DNA from: Candidatus Halomonas stercoripullorum | Lineage (GTDB): Bacteria; Pseudomonadota; Gammaproteobacteria; Pseudomonadales; Halomonadaceae | DNA length: 9,049 nucleotides | Direction of reading: 5' to 3' | Assembly (NCBI GenBank): GCA_019114645.1 | Contig: DXFC01000209.1 | Coordinates: 1-9,049, forward strand | Shown here: positions 6,031 through 9,049 of the stretch, in pieces | How positions within the stretch are numbered: the first letter of the stretch is position 1 | Layout: each line of letters opens with the position of its first letter | Translations under genes and position numbers: made by a program | The notes under the pieces: generated by a model | What the model saw: only the letters and a program-made list of their open reading frames with translations | Told to the model about the DNA's origin: nothing | The model's database searches: none

Positions 6031-6043
6031 GCTTTTTTCCATC

Positions 6044-6061
6044 CGTTGCCCCAAAGCGACA
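6044..6061. promoter_or_regulatory. Degenerate third GlrR-type box (one conserved half)
   Basis: The GACA half (6058-6061), in the context AGCGACAGC, is identical over nine bases to the right half of box 2 and lies 31 bp away, about three helical turns. The left half is CGTT instead of TGTC. It could be a weak third site; the E. coli glmY promoter is reported to carry three GlrR sites. It overlaps a hairpin downstream of argA, so the call is tentative. Confidence 0.3.
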
Positions 6062-6077
6062 GCTGCCGCCTGGGGCA
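6047..6077 (-). terminator. Hairpin just downstream of argA, possible 3' end
   Basis: On the minus strand TGCCCCA (6077-6071) pairs with TGGGGCA (6053-6047), enclosing an inner GCGG-CAGCTG-TCGC stem. It starts 6 bases after the argA stop. No U tract follows (AACGGATGG), so it may be a weak or Rho-assisted terminator or an mRNA-stabilising stem rather than a strong intrinsic terminator. Confidence 0.4.
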
Positions 6078-6083
6078 CCGTAC

Positions 6084-7394
6084 TCAAAGGGTCTTGACCA
6101 GGATTTTTGATTTACGGGCGTGGTTGTACGTGTCGCGCCTCAAGGGTGGCAGCGACTCGATGCTTGCCGCCGCAAAACCGTGTTCGACAAACCAGTGCGC
6201 GGTATGGGTGGTCAATACAAACAGCGAAGCCAGTCCGAGCCGCCGGGCGCGGCGTTCGATTCCGGCAAGCAACAAGGCACCGCGGTCACCACCACGATAA
6301 TCATCATGCACCGCAAGACAGGCCAACTCGCCCATATCGGCCGTATCGAAGCGGTGCAGGGCGGCACAACCGATGATCATCCCGTCACGCTCGATCACCA
6401 GATAGTCATCGATGGCATGCTCAAGACGCTCACGCGAACGCGCCACCAGCATGGCACGCTGCTCCAGGGGTTCGAGCAGCTCCAACAATCCACCGATATC
6501 AGCCAGCTCGGCCGGACGCAACTGCTCATAACGATGCTGTGTGATCATGGTACCGACGCCGTCGCGGGTGAACAGCTCGCCCAATAGGGCATCGTGATCG
6601 CGCCAGCTCAACAAGTGTGTGCGCGCCACACCGCTACGTGCTGCCGCACAGGCCGCGGCGATGTGGCGCGCCTGCTCATTGCCCACCTCGACCTGTTGCA
6701 GCAAGGGTTCCACTTCAGCGGGAGTGAGCTGACGCTGCATGGCACCGCTGTCGTCGTAAAGCCCCGCCGCTTCTCCCAGCAAGATCAATTTATCGGCGGA
6801 CAGGGCCATGGCGGCGTGTTGCGCCACCTCGGCCGCATCCAGATCGAACACCTCACCTGTACTGGAAAACCCCAGCGGTGGCAGCAACACCAGTGAACCC
6901 CGATCAAGCAGGCCCTGAACCGCCGTGGCACGTACCCGCCGTACTTCGCCACTACGGTCAAAGTCGACCCCCTCACGCACGCCCAGCGGCTTGGCCATCA
7001 CCAGGTTGCCTGAAACTACCGTCAGCTCGACCCCGTGTAGCGGCGTATTGGGTAGCCCCAGCGACAACCTTGCTTCCAGCCAAAGGCGCTGTTCGGCAGC
7101 GACTCGCTCGACACACCCCATAATGGCTTCATCAGCCACCCAGCGCCCGGTATGCCAGCGTGGGGTGATATTCGCCGCATGCAATGCCTGTTGCACCTGA
7201 GGCCGGATGCCAAACACGACGACCAGCCGCACACCCAGGGTATGCAGCAGTGCCAGATCCTGAATCAGCTGCTCGCCACGGCCTTCTTCGATGGCCTCAC
7301 CTTCGATCAGAATCACGAAAGTTCGGCCCCGATGCGCATTGATATAGGGCGATGAGTTGCGGAACCAGTCGACGAAGGGAAAACGCGTATTCAA
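6084..7394 (-). CDS. argA: Amino-acid N-acetyltransferase (N-acetylglutamate synthase)
   Basis: ArgA transfers acetyl from acetyl-CoA to L-glutamate, the first step of arginine synthesis, in the cytoplasm. The 436-residue length matches the classical two-domain enzyme (E. coli about 443). The N-terminal amino-acid-kinase-like domain (about 15-285) starts with SPYINAHRGRTFVILI and includes GVRLVVVFGIRPQV (54-67), ARLSLGLPNTPLHG, VVSGNLVMAKPLGVREGVD and LFTRDGVGT; in this family it carries arginine feedback control. The C-terminal GNAT domain (about 292-436) contains ACLAVHDDYRGGDRG with the acetyl-CoA loop (about 367-372), LFVLTTHTAHWFVEHGF and the terminal RKSK. The start is TTG: no ATG or GTG is available before the conserved N-terminus, the frame then begins only a few residues short of the E. 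coli protein, and GGAGAG is placed suitably upstream. It is the only arginine gene here, 86 bp downstream of the phosphate permease. Confidence 0.96.
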   Translation of the reverse strand: MNTRFPFVDWFRNSSPYINAHRGRTFVILIEGEAIEEGRGEQLIQDLALLHTLGVRLVVVFGIRPQVQQALHAANITPRWHTGRWVADEAIMGCVERVAAEQRLWLEARLSLGLPNTPLHGVELTVVSGNLVMAKPLGVREGVDFDRSGEVRRVRATAVQGLLDRGSLVLLPPLGFSSTGEVFDLDAAEVAQHAAMALSADKLILLGEAAGLYDDSGAMQRQLTPAEVEPLLQQVEVGNEQARHIAAACAAARSGVARTHLLSWRDHDALLGELFTRDGVGTMITQHRYEQLRPAELADIGGLLELLEPLEQRAMLVARSRERLEHAIDDYLVIERDGMIIGCAALHRFDTADMGELACLAVHDDYRGGDRGALLLAGIERRARRLGLASLFVLTTHTAHWFVEHGFAAASIESLPPLRRDTYNHARKSKILVKTL

Positions 7395-7435
7395 GGCCGC
7401 TCTCCGGCAGCAAAGGAAAAGAAAAGCTCGCTTCG

Positions 7436-7444
7436 ACTATATCA
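7436..7444 (-). promoter_or_regulatory. Candidate extended -10 promoter for argA
   Basis: TGATATAGT on the minus strand fits the extended -10 form TGn-TATAAT with one mismatch and would start transcription near 7429, about 35 bases before the TTG codon. No good -35 and no ARG box (TNTGAATN4ATTCANA) are seen. The 86-bp gap to the upstream permease would also allow co-transcription. Confidence 0.35.
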
Positions 7445-7480
7445 GAGCATTGAAAACAGCGGCATCAACGACTGCTTCCA

Positions 7481-8746
7481 TTACCCGAAAACCGTACGGA
7501 ACAGGAAGAAAAACACAATCGCCAATACCGCCCCTGCCGGCAAGGTGATCAACCAGGACATGACAATGGTGCCAATCACCCCCAGGTTAAGCGCGGCGAT
7601 ACCGCGTGCCAGTCCGACACCCAGTATCGCCCCCACCAAGGTATGCGTCGTGGAAATCGGCAACCCTGTTCCTGATGCCAACACCACGGTGGACGCCGCC
7701 GCCAGGGTAGCGGCAAAACCACGACTGGGTGTCAGCTCGGTAATGCCGGTTCCCACCGTCGCCATGACACGGTGACCATAGGTGGCCAAGCCGATGACAA
7801 TTCCGATGCCACCCAGCAGCAACGTCCACCAAGGAATCGGTGAAGCACTATCGATCATTCCGTTGGCCTGAACGACGCTCACTACCGCTGCCAGCGGCCC
7901 GATGGCATTCGCCACGTCGTTGGAGCCATGGGCAAAGGCCATGGCACAAGCGGTGAATACCATCAGCACCGCAAACACCCGCTCCACGCCAGCATAACCA
8001 AAGGGGTCGAGAGCGCGCCTTTCACTCTTGATCCGGCTCCCCAGCACGATACCGACAACAGTAACACCGCCCCCCAGCAGTACCGAATAGAGCAAGCTTT
8101 GCGCAAACGTCAGGCTCAATCCCACGTGCGTCAAACCTTTGGTCAGGGTCACCATTGAGACCATGAAGCCAACCAGGAAGATATACACCGGTACCGTGCG
8201 CTTGGCCGCGGCAAAAGGGTCCCGGGCTTCGAAGATGAAGTGCTGCACTGACTTGAACAGCACAAACGAGAGAGTCCCGGCAAGTAACGGCGATATCAGC
8301 CAGCTTGAGGCGATAACACCGACACTCCCCCACTCTACTGCCTCTATACCCAGCCCCACGGCACCGAAGCCGACGATAGCACCTACAATCGAGTGCGTAG
8401 TAGAGACCGGCCAGCCCCTGGCCGAGGCGACCAACAGCCAAACCGCTGCCGCCAACAGCGCCGAAAGCATGCCATAGACGAACTTCTCCGGGCTGCCTTG
8501 CAACAAAGCCGGATCGACAATACCACCGCGAATGGTGGCGGTGACTTCACCACCGGCCAGCCAGGCGCCCAGAAACTCAAACACCATGGCAATGAAAATC
8601 GCCTGTTTGATGGTAAGCGCCTTGGAACCCACCGACGTCCCCATGGCGTTGGCGACGTCATTAGCCCCTACCCCCCAGGCCATGAAAAAGCCAAACAGAC
8701 AAGCAAGAACAATGAAAACGGTGCCGTACTGCGCAATGATCGACAT
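7481..8746 (-). CDS. pit: PiT-family inorganic phosphate transporter
   Basis: This 421-residue inner-membrane protein is a low-affinity phosphate permease of the PiT family (proton- or sodium-coupled). The two duplicated signatures are GANDVANAMGTSVGS (27-41) and GSNDVANAIGP (274-284). Each half also has a PxSTTHxxVGAI motif (113-124 and 363-374), showing the inverted internal repeat. The rest is almost continuous hydrophobic helices with one basic cytoplasmic loop (about 239-255). The frame is open to 8878, but ATG 8746 (MSIIAQYG) is chosen because the upstream 44 residues are polar, unlike the family, and would overlap the preceding gene. The ribosome site is weak (AGGA 13 bases away), so translation may partly depend on the upstream gene, whose stop is 62 bp away. 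DUF47-PiT pairs are common and suggest one transcript. Confidence 0.95.
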   Translation of the reverse strand: MSIIAQYGTVFIVLACLFGFFMAWGVGANDVANAMGTSVGSKALTIKQAIFIAMVFEFLGAWLAGGEVTATIRGGIVDPALLQGSPEKFVYGMLSALLAAAVWLLVASARGWPVSTTHSIVGAIVGFGAVGLGIEAVEWGSVGVIASSWLISPLLAGTLSFVLFKSVQHFIFEARDPFAAAKRTVPVYIFLVGFMVSMVTLTKGLTHVGLSLTFAQSLLYSVLLGGGVTVVGIVLGSRIKSERRALDPFGYAGVERVFAVLMVFTACAMAFAHGSNDVANAIGPLAAVVSVVQANGMIDSASPIPWWTLLLGGIGIVIGLATYGHRVMATVGTGITELTPSRGFAATLAAASTVVLASGTGLPISTTHTLVGAILGVGLARGIAALNLGVIGTIVMSWLITLPAGAVLAIVFFFLFRTVFG

Positions 8747-8808
8747 GACAGGTCGCGATTCCTGTATTCCGGTGAACGGAAAGCTGGTTCGAAGCTTGAG
8801 CCACGAAA

Positions 8809-9049
8809 TTAGCGTGTGGTGAGTATCTGTAACCGACTCCCCACACGTTCGGCACGATCGGAGAGTTCTCCCACCCAATCGATAATCTGGTAGAGAAACA
8901 CCACATCCACCGGCTTGAGCCGATCCTCCAGGTGGAACAGCAACCGCCGAATCTCGACCTGCTGCTGATCGGCCTTTCGTTCAAGGGTATGCAGCTCTTC
9001 AATAAGTTCGAACATCACGTCAGCGACGCTGCGGCCAAACCCCGATTCG
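8809..9049 (-). CDS. DUF47 / PhoU-like PiT accessory protein, 5' end beyond window
   Basis: Only the last 79 codons are visible; the frame is open to the window edge, so the in-frame ATGs near the edge should not be read as starts. The residues ESGFGRSVADVMFELIEE followed by a charged helix and RLKPVDVVFLYQIIDWVGEL, DRAERVGSRLQIL match the C-terminus of the TIGR00153/DUF47 family, PhoU-like helical-bundle proteins commonly encoded beside PiT permeases and thought to modulate them. It is cytoplasmic, with no signal or membrane segment in the visible part. The TAA at 8811-8809 lies 62 bp before the permease start, consistent with an operon. Confidence 0.9.
   Translation of the reverse strand, partial: ESGFGRSVADVMFELIEELHTLERKADQQQVEIRRLLFHLEDRLKPVDVVFLYQIIDWVGELSDRAERVGSRLQILTTR

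Noticed and set aside
6120..6587. 155-codon plus-strand ORF
   Set aside because: It lies opposite the argA GNAT domain and has no independent support.
7395..7480. ARG box for ArgR upstream of argA
   Set aside because: The gap was read for TNTGAATN4ATTCANA on both strands and no adequate match was found.
8747..8878. 44-residue N-terminal extension of the PiT permease
   Set aside because: The extension is polar, unlike the family, and would overlap the end of the DUF47 gene; ATG 8746 begins at the expected first membrane helix.

Overview
The window reads as a chromosomal segment of a moderately GC-rich gammaproteobacterium. The best guess from gene content is a Halomonas-like or related marine/halophilic member, but the sequence alone does not fix the genus. 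The main evidence is a complete glrK-qseG-glrR operon in the enteric order, a classical two-domain ArgA, and a DUF47-PiT phosphate pair. No mobile elements, tRNAs, rRNAs or CRISPR arrays were seen.

Layout: (1) positions 2-1764, plus strand: the 3' part of xseA (exonuclease VII large subunit) overlaps by one base the start of a 1-Cys (Prx6-type) peroxiredoxin, which is followed by an intrinsic terminator. (2) 1877-5417, minus strand: histidine kinase glrK, lipoprotein qseG and sigma-54-dependent response regulator glrR, tightly packed and convergent with the peroxiredoxin. (3) 5418-6083, a 666-bp stretch with no credible protein gene but dense regulatory structure. (4) 6084-7394, minus strand: argA. 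(5) 7481-9049, minus strand: a PiT phosphate permease preceded by the 3' end of a DUF47/PhoU-like accessory gene that runs off the window.

The most interesting part is region 3. In Escherichia coli the sRNA gene glmY lies directly upstream of glrK and is driven by a sigma-54 promoter activated by GlrR, the regulator encoded by the same locus, with help from IHF. Here the same position holds, on the minus strand: boxes matching or close to the GlrR motif TGTC-N10-GACA, a perfect IHF consensus, a near-perfect sigma-54 promoter, and then about 330 nt with no convincing ORF that ends in a strong GC-rich hairpin with eight U. This predicts an unannotated GlrR/sigma-54-controlled sRNA of about 331 nt. 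It carries tandem hairpins that each present AGGA in a tetraloop inside a CAAGGAUG sequence, the classic CsrA/RsmA recognition form. GlrK-GlrR may therefore control an RNA that titrates CsrA, or a diverged GlmY-like RNA, from its own locus. This is inference from sequence motifs; no expression or homology data were available.

The other genes are ordinary housekeeping or transport functions: DNA repair and peroxide detoxification (xseA, peroxiredoxin), the first step of arginine synthesis (argA) and low-affinity phosphate uptake (DUF47-PiT).
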